Below, piece by piece: positions 55,735 to 64,000 of a stretch of 64,000 nucleotides of DNA (positions within the stretch are counted from its first letter, which is position 1; each line of letters opens with the position of its first letter). The DNA lies in the NCBI GenBank assembly GCA_033807695.1, contig CM066305.1, positions 3,658,001 to 3,722,000 of the forward strand. The letters run 5' to 3'. A program made the position numbers and the translations under genes. Under the pieces are notes generated by a model, which ran no database searches, was not told where the DNA came from, and saw only the letters and a program-made list of their open reading frames with translations. This DNA is from Daedaleopsis sinensis. Taxonomy: Eukaryota; Basidiomycota; Agaricomycetes; Polyporales; Polyporaceae.

Positions 55735-56860
55735 ATGGCGAATTACATTGTAACCATTCCAACAGTCCCTGATTGGGTCCAGAACCACCCCGAAGTCAAG
55801 GCCCGCGGCTTGTACCTCGAGGATACTCTCAAACCAGTGCGCTCACCATGTTCAGATTTTTCGGAGCCACAGCACTGATGCTTCTGTTGGCAGGATGTTG
55901 CGTGGCGCACTGGGGACCAGATACCACCCTACGCGATTAAAGCCCTCAATCCCGCTGGGCAAGAGGCTGAGATCTACAAGCGACTCCGTAGACTGGACCC
56001 AGCTTGCCTGAGCCACACGCTGCCCGGTTGCGACGTGTATGATATGCACTCAGAACGGCCCATCCTGATCATGCCCGTTATCAGCGAGTTCATGGCAAAT
56101 TTTCCTAAGTGGGATCTGGCGAAGGTACTCGACATCTACCACCAGATTTTGGAGGTGTGTACTAGTAGGATTTACTCCAGTGTTGGTTGATGTACGCTGA
56201 CGATGCTGCCCAGGGCGTTGAATATCTCCATTCAATGAAGATCGCCCACCTGGTGAGACACACTCGAATATGCATGCGAGCCTTCTTCAGAATACTCACC
56301 GCCAGTGCTCTAGGACTTCGTCCTCGACAACCTCCTGCTCGCTCGGGAGCATGATGTCAGGTTCCATCCCAATCTGCCGATCAAGGTAGACAAGGTGTAC
56401 ATCATGGACTTTGGCGAGTCGCAGCAGTACGCGCTCGGGCCTGGCGAGCAGCCCGCGATCAAGCTGCCGCCGTCGCATATCGATCCGCCGCGGGGCATGA
56501 CACACTTCGACCCGTACTCGTGGGACGTGCACTGCGTCGGCCACGCATTCCAGTGGACATCAGATGTAAGTATGCGTCTCCCGCCCACTTCATCGCAAAC
56601 CATTGTGCTGACTGGAGATGTGTTTCCTCCTCGGACAGTGGGTGTATAAACGCCCGAAACGCCCTGAGCCGTGGATTGTGGGGTGGATCGTGCGATGGCT
56701 GAAAGGGGATGAGCGAGGGTGCACTGGGGTCTGTCGCTGCCGGCCGAGCGCACGGCGGGCGCGCCAGGTCGTATTCGGAATTCTGTGGGCTGTTAAGGCG
56801 TGGAATGCCTGCTGCCGTGCATTGAGCATGCCCCGTCGGATGCTGACCCGCGGCGAGTAA
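55735..56860 (+). CDS. K6: kinase-like protein, intact copy
   Basis: Exons 55735-55836, 55894-56154, 56214-56252, 56314-56565 and 56639-56860, all phase 0, give 291 residues. Nearly identical to K3, especially exons 3-5 and their introns. One notable change is DFVLDN in place of DFVTDN in the putative catalytic loop. The same Lys, Glu, Asp, Asn and DFG positions are kept. No S partner lies upstream; K5 is 190 bases before it in the same direction. It could be the source or product of gene conversion with K3. Confidence 0.82.
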
Positions 56861-57049
56861 CCTGGAGCAATGTGTCAGATCGTATATCTCCTTGACCAAC
56901 AGTTCAGCCTCAGATACCCGCAGCATGTGCCATGCCACATGTACTACTTAGACGAGGTTAGACAAAGGTTAGAAGGTAAAGTTCATTGGAAGTCATCATT
57001 TTCTGATTCACATTCCGATCGTGTATGGCAGTAGGCTGCTTACTTATGT

Positions 57050-57132
57050 GCCCCTGTAGTCTAATGGTTAGGACGTCAGACTTCTACGGCATGTGAATCT
57101 GGCGGTTGTGGGTTCGAGTCCCACCAGGGGCT
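57050..57132 (+). tRNA. tRNA-Arg(UCU) with a 10-base intron
   Basis: Acceptor arms GCCCCTG and CAGGGGC pair. The D arm has TAATGGTTAGGA, and the T arm GTGGG-TTCGAGT-CCCAC is perfect. The anticodon stem TCAGA/TCTGG flanks CT-TCT-A, then an intron (CGGCATGTGA) at the canonical place, then A. The discriminator base reads T, which is unusual for Arg, so the 3' end is slightly uncertain. Confidence 0.88.
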
Positions 57133-57136
57133 CAAG

Positions 57137-57144
57137 ACTTTTTT
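57137..57144 (+). terminator. Pol III T-run terminator
   Basis: A run of six T follows the tRNA by about five bases, as usual for RNA polymerase III termination. Confidence 0.75.
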
Positions 57145-57398
57145 GACTTGTCAGATTGTGTGTCGAGTGAAGAGGTCGATGTCTGACCTGTTGCACCACA
57201 GCGCAACCACGTTATACACTTATGGTGGACATCCGACTAGGCTTGCAGCGGCGCAACATGATGTCTTTAGTATCTAGAGCCTTCGTCCTCAAGTTTGGAT
57301 ACAGTACCGTCCTTATGTTGCATAACTCGTGTCTTGAGACTCGATGATGACCAGGTGAAGATGAGGCTTGCAGTCGATAAACACTACAGTACACCAGT

Positions 57399-58424
57399 TC
57401 ATGTGATTTCTTCGGCCCAGCGCAGCACGTCTTCAATCGACATTCGGCTCGGATCTGGAGGCTGGTATATCTGGTAAGTGGTAACTCGAACGAATGCGAA
57501 CGTGCAGAGTACCTCAGCGGGCGGCATGCGCGGTGGACCTGACGCAGAGGCTGATGTCGATGTACCCGGGCCCGAAACCAAACTCTGCGCGGCACCGCGC
57601 AGCTGCGCCAGTTGCGCCTCCAGCGCGTCGCATTTTCTGCCGCCGCCCGACCCAGTCAGCCCGTTGTTCACTATTAACACTCAAAAAGAGAGGACACGAC
57701 GCACGTGTGGATCGCCTTCGTCTCCTCCCTCCTGAGCTCGACCTGGCGGTGCATCATGAGCTCGAGGTTCCCGCGCGCCTGCACGGGGCGGAGGTCGTTC
57801 GCGGCGGCCATGATGTTCTGCGCGAGGACGTTGATCCACTCCAGGTGCTGCTTCCACTCTGCCTCGATCTGCGCGGAGTTCGTGGGCGGCGGCGCGAGGA
57901 GGGCGTTGAGGAGCTTCGAGTAAGTCACGAGGAGCGAGCGCAGGATGCTCCTCAGGGCCGGGCGGCGATCTGCGGGGCGCGGAAGGGGAGGGAACGGTTG
58001 GGTTTGCAAAGGGGACGACTTCAGAGATACGAGACGTACCGACACTGGGGTCCTGAGGGTAGAGCTGATGTCCGCCCAATTCCTCCAACGAGGGAATCTG
58101 CTCCTTGACCTACATACCATTTAGTACGAGCCGCAAAAAAGCATTTGTATGTGCACGTACACGCCAAGTGTCTCCAAACACTGTATAGTGGCCCTCTTCC
58201 AGGATCCAGTCCACGCGCGGTTTCTCCAGCTGCGCGAGGGGCCATTCGGGCACGTCGACCTGGTCAGACAGGACCTCGTACTGGTTTATAGCATTTAGAT
58301 CTGCATCTTCTCCCGCGCGGCCTCGGAATAGCTCCAAGAGCTTGAGGTTGTGGGTCGTGTACCGCGTGTAGTGCGAGGGGGGCGAAGGAAATGGGTTCCG
58401 GAGTTCGGTCTCCTCGTCGTCCAT
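57399..58424 (-). CDS. MED7: Mediator complex subunit 7
   Basis: Minus-strand exons 58161-58424, 58040-58109, 57705-57969 and 57399-57636. The last may contain a 42-base in-frame intron (57471-57512). The N-terminus NPFPSPPSHYTRYTTHNLKL, then SLEELGGHQLYPQDP and LRSILRSLLVTYSKLLNALL, is the Med7 signature. A helical region (EWINVLAQNIMAAANDLRPVQAR) pairs with Med21 in the Mediator middle module, which contacts RNA polymerase II in the nucleus. Length about 230 residues, normal for the family. Head-to-head with the BCL7-like gene, 229 bases apart, probably a shared promoter. Confidence 0.9.
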
Positions 58425-58653
58425 CCGGTGTCACTTCAAGCAGTTGCGGTCGCTGCACAACTGATGCTGTGTTCACCAGGACTGTGGGCGAGCCAGAGAT
58501 TGTCGCATAGGACGAGCAGGGAGATAGAGAGAGTGGTGGTCGAGAAGACAGAGCTTCTCGTTGGAAGCGCCTGCGCGACGCCTGCGCGCGTCTTGTCTCC
58601 CAACCTCCACCTCGCTCACTGAATCCTCGTCTGTCTATCGCACTACACCCAAC

Positions 58654-59464
58654 ATGGCGACGAGGAGAAGAATCGGAATCAACACGTTCGCGTTGGAGGC
58701 ATCGCGCAGACAGCTCATGCAGCCCGTTCCGTGCTGGGAGAAAGTATGGGCGGTCCCAGACGGCGCGCCCCTAGGACCAGGCACTAGCACTCTCCGTGTG
58801 TACAAATGGGTCAAGACGGATAAGAAACAGGTGCGCCCTCGCCCGCCGCACGTCCTCATACACGCATGTCCACGCGCTCACGCTCGCCCCTCGTTCTCCG
58901 CAGCATTTCAGCGACGACGAGGGCGAGGCCGACGAGCCGCTCGCGCCGATCCATCCCGAGGAGCTCGCCGAGGTCGTCGAGGTCGTCGAGGGCGACGACG
59001 ACATGGACCAGGACGAGGCTGCGGGGCTGGCCGCGCCCGACATGACCCCGGGCCCGCTGTCGCGCGACGTCTCCGAGCCTGCGCCCTCGCGCCCGGGCAT
59101 TTTGAAGGAGGGCGAAGACGACACCGACGGGCTGTCGAACACTGGCAGGCCGCACCCGCTGTCGGTATCGTTCCGCCCACCGACGCCGACGCCGACGCCG
59201 ACGCCTGCTCCGCACGAGGACCCTCTTCAGAACGCGCTGCGGCTGCCACAGGAGGATGTGGAGGACATGACCGTAGACCTGGGCGGGGACATAGCCGTGG
59301 ACTTGGGTGCGGACATGAGCCTGGACATGGCTGGGATGGGGCCGGACGGGGAGCAGTTCGAGAGTGTGGCGGACCTGTCGCAGCTGCAGTCGGCGGACCC
59401 GCTGCTCGGCGGACCGCTCCCCGACGAGGAGATCGGAGACCCCTTCGCCGTGCCCGCGGGGTAG
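58654..59464 (+). CDS. BCL7-like N-terminal domain protein
   Basis: Exons 58654-58830 and 58904-59464 give 245 residues. The first exon holds RRIGINTFALEASRRQLMQ, then CWEKVWAVPD, then STLRVYKWVKTDKKQ, which parallels the BCL7 motif (WEKKW...TSLRIFKWVPV) of SWI/SNF accessory subunits. The second exon is acidic and Pro-rich (TPTPTPTPAP) and appears disordered, with repeated VDLG/DMSLDM units. A chromatin-remodeller accessory role is inferred from the N-terminal motif; a fungal-specific variant is possible. Shares a 229-base divergent promoter with MED7. Confidence 0.65.
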
Positions 59465-60182
59465 CGTGGCCTCAAATTGTACGGGTATGCGCTGTTGCCT
59501 GCAAGTCTCCTCTCATGTTTCATTAGGCTCCGCGGTTTCTGTCTGTGCGGTGCTCGCGGGCTCTGTCCACAGAGATCCGAGTGCTGGACTGCATTCGAGC
59601 ACTCTAATTTATCGATAACGACGCTATTCTTTCGTACCAACCTCCCCGTCTAGCGCTTGCCACACACCGCACACCCGAAAGGACATGCTACAATGGTGCG
59701 TCTAGACGTCCGACTGAATGCACACTCCCAGGAGATACGCGCGACACTGCACGCGTTGGCCTGGGCAGCTGGCGCTCCCCGCCCATCACTGCCTCGTAGT
59801 GACTAGGATCGATACGGGCTACATTCAGGAAATGACTGAATGGCCGGCGACGTGGTGAGCGCACCGCGCCCTCGCCAGAGGGCTGAGGGCCGTTATCAAT
59901 CATCGCGCCCTGCCGCCATTGCGATCGGCCGGTACAGCTGCTCAATCAATTCTCGTTAGTCCCTGCACTATCGCCCCTACTCACAATTCAAGGATCATCG
60001 CATGTCGTTGTCAATTCATTGATTCTGCAAGCGACGGCGCTGAATTGATCAGCTCTCCTCTCAAAATCGGTCTTATAGTACCGTGCCTCTCGGTCGCGCA
60101 ATGCATACCCATCAGGACCTTCCCCGCAAATCTCACCCAGTGGTCACCCGTTCGCCTCAAGTCTGGTCTCGTCTCGATATCA
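59465..60182. other. Intergenic
   Basis: About 720 bases between same-strand genes. No supported frame; the long apparent frame from 59919 is an extension of the next gene's first exon read without splicing. Confidence 0.6.
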
Positions 60183-62046
60183 ATGTCTCAAGAATACATC
60201 GACTATGCGACAGAGGTAGTCTTCGACAGGTGCGACATACCAGCCTTTCCCCGTGCCAATGAGTCGTGCATATACACATCCACCTTCCAGTCGGGTGACA
60301 ACAAGCACAAGCCTCGCAATTCTCGGTGCGCCTGTCCTCACTCTACATCTGTATCGTCAACTGACGGGCGAGGACCAATAGCAATGCTGCTATACGAACA
60401 TATCGTCACGTTCGACAATGAAGTCAACCTCTTCTGGTCACGGAGGTTCAGCGGTGCATCCGCCCTCTTTTTCGCCAACAGATACCTAACCCTCGCCATC
60501 AACTTCTATCTGAGAACTCCCGGTCTCTCAGTAGCGGTCCTTTCTCGCTACGCCTCCAATGACTCCGCGGTAAGCTTCACTGTCTAGACAAGGTGTGGCC
60601 ACTAATGCTCAACTCCTTGGCAGGCGTGCGTCCTTGCATACTATGCGCCTTTGACACTCGGACATATAACTGACGGCATATACTTGCAGATGCCAACGCA
60701 CCGTGATCGCCAACCAGGTCGTCGACGTTCTCCTCTATTTTCCATACGCCGGTCCGTAGTGCCCCTTCGAACGTCCGCGTCCGTGCTAACTCACCCCGTT
60801 CACCACGGCAGCATTCTCCACGTTACGAGTGTACGCCTTAAGCGACCGCAGACTCTACGTATCCGTCCTCGTCTTCGTCCTCTCCTGCGGCCCGTTTGTC
60901 GTAAATCTGGTGCGCACACTTCCCTTCCCGCTGCCTCCGATTGCACACCGACCGCGGCCTGAGGGCGTGCACAGGCCCGCATACCCTGGCTCTCAGGACG
61001 CGACGACATCATCAGCAGATGCAAGACTTCTCTAGCAGCCGCCCCGCACTCAGCCATCATCCCGTGTGTCCCTCTTCGCTCTGCCTGACGCTGCAGTTCA
61101 AAGTTGGAGATTGACTGACCGTGACCATGGCTATGGTAGATGTAAGCAAGTCCCCGCTTCAATCTAATCTACCTAGACCTCGAAGCTTGACGCCCTCGAA
61201 GTGATATGTGCATCGCGGGTGCCGATGATCGTCGCGGACGTGATCGTGCTCGGGTTCATCGGCCACACCGCGTACAAGACGCGCCATCTGCGCGCGAGCG
61301 CAGGCCTCCTCCACGGGCCCTCCTTCATCGACCTTCTCTTCCGTGACGGTGAGTGTCATTCGCATTCGCCGCCGACAGGCAGCATGACTGGTTATTGAAC
61401 ATCCCTCGGTGCTTAGGATCCATCATCTTCGTGTAGGTGTATCGCTCCCCGTTGGCCGTTGACCGTGCCGCTCACATAAACTATAATCCACGCCGCAGCG
61501 TGCTGTTCGTGCTGAACAGCCTCCACTTCACGCTCTCTGCCCTCAACGTACGTACGCGCGTCTACCCCAAACCGTCTCCCACCATCCTCCCAGTCCGCAC
61601 GTACGCTGACCGCCTTCGCACCAGGTCGCGACGATCAGCAGCGGCGGCGCGAGCCAGGTCACCGACTTCGTGATACCGTCCGTGACGTCCTCTCCTACCC
61701 CTCCCCCGCCCCTCCCTCCCCCTCACTCTTACTCTCACCCTCTCCGGATCCCCGCCCTCCCCCTCTCCCCACCCTCACCGTATCCCGATTCACGATTCAC
61801 ATGCTCACGCGCGCCCGCAGCATCATGACGATCCTCATCTCGCGCTCGCTCTTCAACCTGCAGCAGCTGAACCGGCGCGTGTCCGAGGCGACGCTGACCG
61901 ATGTTCGGTTCAACACCGATTCCGGGACGATGCACTTCGCCGACGAGGCTCCGCAGCGGCACGAGACCGAGACCGATGGGTCCACGACGACATCGATGCA
62001 GATGCAGGAGTATTCGGGCGGTGCGCGGGGTGCGCATTGTGGCTGA
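60183..62046 (+). CDS. DUF6533-type multi-pass membrane protein
   Basis: Resolved exons: 60183-60229, 60291-60325, 60382-60569, 60690-60751, 60812-60909, 61177-61348, 61417-61432, 61499-61547, 61625-61677 and 61821-62046. The joins at 60570-60689 and 60910-61176 are not certain and may hide small exons. The N-terminus has SLAILAMLLYEHIVTFDNEV then LFW and FFANRYLTL, the hallmark of DUF6533 proteins. These are 7-TM-like proteins expanded in agaricomycetes. Later helices include FSTLRVYALSDRR, MIVADVIVLGFIG, LFVLNSLHFTLSAL and the ILISRSLFNLQ motif near the end. It is probably a plasma-membrane protein of unknown function, possibly receptor-like (inference). Confidence 0.75.
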
Positions 62047-62819
62047 GGGGGGATGGGGCACTGATGCTTGTATTATGCCACGGGTCCTTACTTCAGTCTT
62101 CATTGTAGAATCTACTGGTACCATGTATGTGTGAGCTTGATACCCCATGTTCGTGACCTTTCATACATCCGTTGTCGAGACGGTTTGTTCGGAGCCTCAT
62201 CAACACACATCCAGCACACGGACCATCGCGCACAGCTGCAGGCGAGTGAGAGGGGATTACATTGCGCACCGTCTACAGCGACGGCCGCGGGCTAAGTACC
62301 TATGTATGCGTAGGGCACTGAGAATATGTACATTTTCGTACGTGATGTGTAAGATATGCGTGTTCCAGTGCGTATGCGTGTTGCGAATGTATGTGTGCGT
62401 GTAGGCGTGTGGGTGGATATGCGAACATATGAGTACGGGTGTCGTCGTGAGGGTGGGAATGCATAGACCGGACCGAGAACCAATCTACGTCTAACGAGCC
62501 AAAGCGCAGAAGCAGCAGAAGCAGAAGCGAAGCAGGGCAGCAGGAGCAGGAGCAGGAGCAGGAGCATAAGTCAACCGAACCAAGCGCTACAAATACACTT
62601 ATCCCTCGGGCGGAAGGCACCTATGCGCCCTCGCGCCCGGACCCACGACGTTGAGCGTGTGGGCTGCTTTTGAGTTGCGTTACGTTGCGTTGCGAGGTAG
62701 TATACAATGAGCGATGCGGAGCCAGGAACCAGAGCACACGACGAGTCGGGTTAAGCCGGACGAGAAGGGCGAACAAGAGAAGGGCAGGGTGCAGACGTGA
62801 GAGAGCCGTGAGGCTCAGC
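62047..62819. other. Intergenic with GT-rich and AGGAGC repeats
   Basis: About 770 bases between convergent genes. A GT-rich tract lies at 62330-62420 and a purine microsatellite follows. No coding sequence is supported. Confidence 0.6.
62506..62566. repeat. AGCAGA/AGGAGC microsatellite
   Basis: About 60 bases of AGCAGA and AGGAGC hexamers, all purine except C. It gives artefactual Leu- or Ser-rich frames on the minus strand. Confidence 0.75.
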
Positions 62820-64000
62820 TCACGACGACGCAGTTGGGCTCGCCACCGACGCCGACGCCGACGTATCCGCGAGCGACCACGGCGAGACGGCGTCGTCGAG
62901 CATGATGCCGCTGATGCGCTGGTAGACCGCGGGCGGGAACATGCGCGCCTGCAGCCGCTGCAACAGCGCGACGGCGCGTTCGCGTCCACCATTGCCGAGT
63001 TCCGCACGTACCATCGCTTCCCAAGTCGAGGGCTGTACAATATAGGCAGAGAGGATCGCGCGTCAGAAAGCTCCGGAGTCAAAATTTAGCAAGATAATCA
63101 CGCACCTCACGATACACCGGAGTCCCTGCGGGGACCGCGGTGACGGCCGCCTGCTTGTTCTGGTGTGGGGCGTGGTTGTGCGGGGCGGCGACGCCCTCCT
63201 GCGGGTCCTGGAGGGCCTCGAAGATCGCGCGGGACTGCTCGATGTCGCCGACGGCCGCGTAGCCCTTGATGAGCAGGTTCGCGATGTACGCCGTCATGTG
63301 GATGCCGCTCGCCTGGAGACGCTCGAGGTACGCCGGGACGAGGTCCATGCGGCGGAGCGTGACGAGCGAGTTGATCAGCGCCTCGTAGACGACCGCGTCG
63401 GGGAGCGCAGAGCCGTGTGCCGCGGTGGCCGGGTGGGTTGCGATGGAGTCGAAGACCGCAAGTGCCTTGTCGAGGTCTTTCTGGACGCAACCGTAGGCGT
63501 TGATGAGGGCCGCCCAGTGCGTGCCCTGCACCGACACTGACTGATCCGCGACCAGCTCATCGAAGACCTTCTGCATAGCCGGTAGGTCGACGGGCTCGAT
63601 ACTACCATGTGCATCCATGAGAAGCTGTAGGACAATGTCAGAGGACACTCGGCACGAGATGTTTAAGAGTGAATCACCTTGTACGTGTGTGCCGTGGGTT
63701 GGACGCGGGCCGCGAGAAGCTCGTTGTAGTAGTGCAGCACACGGGAGCGGTCAGGCTTGGTGTGCGTGTAGAGCTGCATCATCGTGTTGTACGGCGGGAC
63801 GCGGGGCTTGAACGTCGGCTCGCTCGTCATCTCCTGGAACAATAGCTCCGCAGAGGCCGCATCGCCGACACGGCAGCACGCCGCGATGACGGCGCCGTAC
63901 GTGACCGAGGTGGGCTGGACGTCGTTCGCCTTCATGTCCTGGAACAGCTGGAGAGCGAAGTCGGCCTTGCGTGCCTTGGCGAGCTTCGAGATGATGGTGT
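62820..64000 (-). CDS. Pentatricopeptide repeat protein (N-terminus beyond window)
   Basis: Minus-strand exons: 63678 to beyond 64000, 63106-63624 and 62820-63032. Helix-turn-helix PPR units are visible: PTSVTYGAVIAACCRVGDAA, then PPYNTMMQLYT, PTAHTYK across the intron into LLMDAHG, THWAALINAYG, VYEALINSLV and TAYIANLLIKGYAAVGD. Fungal PPR proteins usually bind mitochondrial RNA for processing or translation; that role and location are inferred, since the presequence lies outside. The C-terminus ends in a short Ala/Ser-rich tail. Introns are consensus and in phase. Confidence 0.85.

Noticed and set aside
12000..57000. CRISPR array or bacterial-type defence cluster
   Set aside because: No regularly spaced short repeats; the repeated units are whole eukaryotic genes with introns.
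62292..62620. Leu/Ser-rich minus-strand frames near 62.4 kb
   Set aside because: Created by the AGGAGC/AGCAGA microsatellite and GT-rich tract, with no other coding signal.

Overview
The window reads as nuclear DNA of an agaricomycete fungus, most likely a wood-decay polypore relative (inference). Protein genes are cut by many 45-75 base introns with GTRNGT donors and NAG acceptors. Families typical of the group are present: a membrane-anchored P450, a DUF6533-type membrane protein, a Tet-like dioxygenase, and a RepHel Helitron with a C-terminal peptidase. There is one nuclear tRNA and no bacterial-style operon.

Layout. 1-11.7 kb is conserved gene space: an SH3/RA scaffold (minus, cut by the left edge), a Yta7/ATAD2-type AAA bromodomain ATPase (plus) and a cytochrome P450 (minus). 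12.6-18.7 kb and 49.6-56.9 kb are two halves of one lineage-specific cluster. It holds six nearly full-length copies of a small kinase-like gene (here K1-K6, five-exon pattern), at least four K relics, and three copies of an unrelated ~125-residue gene (S1-S3). Each S gene is divergent from a K gene. The halves are separated by about 30 kb of accessory DNA (19-49.4 kb): a large conserved-hypothetical gene, a gene-poor repeat tract, a ~1,486-residue Tet-like 2OG-Fe(II) dioxygenase gene with 16 exons, two more intron-rich hypotheticals, a gag-only LTR retrotransposon with 409-base LTRs, and a broken Helitron. A 5'-truncated FAD/lactone oxidase lies just right of the Helitron. From 57 to 64 kb ordinary genes resume: tRNA-Arg(UCU) with a short intron, MED7, a BCL7-like gene, a DUF6533 membrane protein and a PPR protein (minus, cut by the right edge).

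The most notable material is the S/K module. Its structure repeats: the S gene points left with a TATA box and a 5'-UTR intron, and the K gene points right. The cluster shows ongoing birth and death: a chimeric copy, a frameshifted copy that reads through if one intron is retained, pseudogenes, and a 164-base copy of the neighbouring YTA7 gene dropped behind K3. The Tet-like dioxygenase is complete in the reading frame, with HxD, distal His and Arg visible, and sits in the transposon-rich island.

Limits. Exon models were built by eye from splice consensus, frame and paralogue comparison. Family names rest on recognised motifs, not on searches. Small exons in a few genes (the 5' region of the 20-23 kb gene, the middle of the DUF6533 gene) are not resolved.
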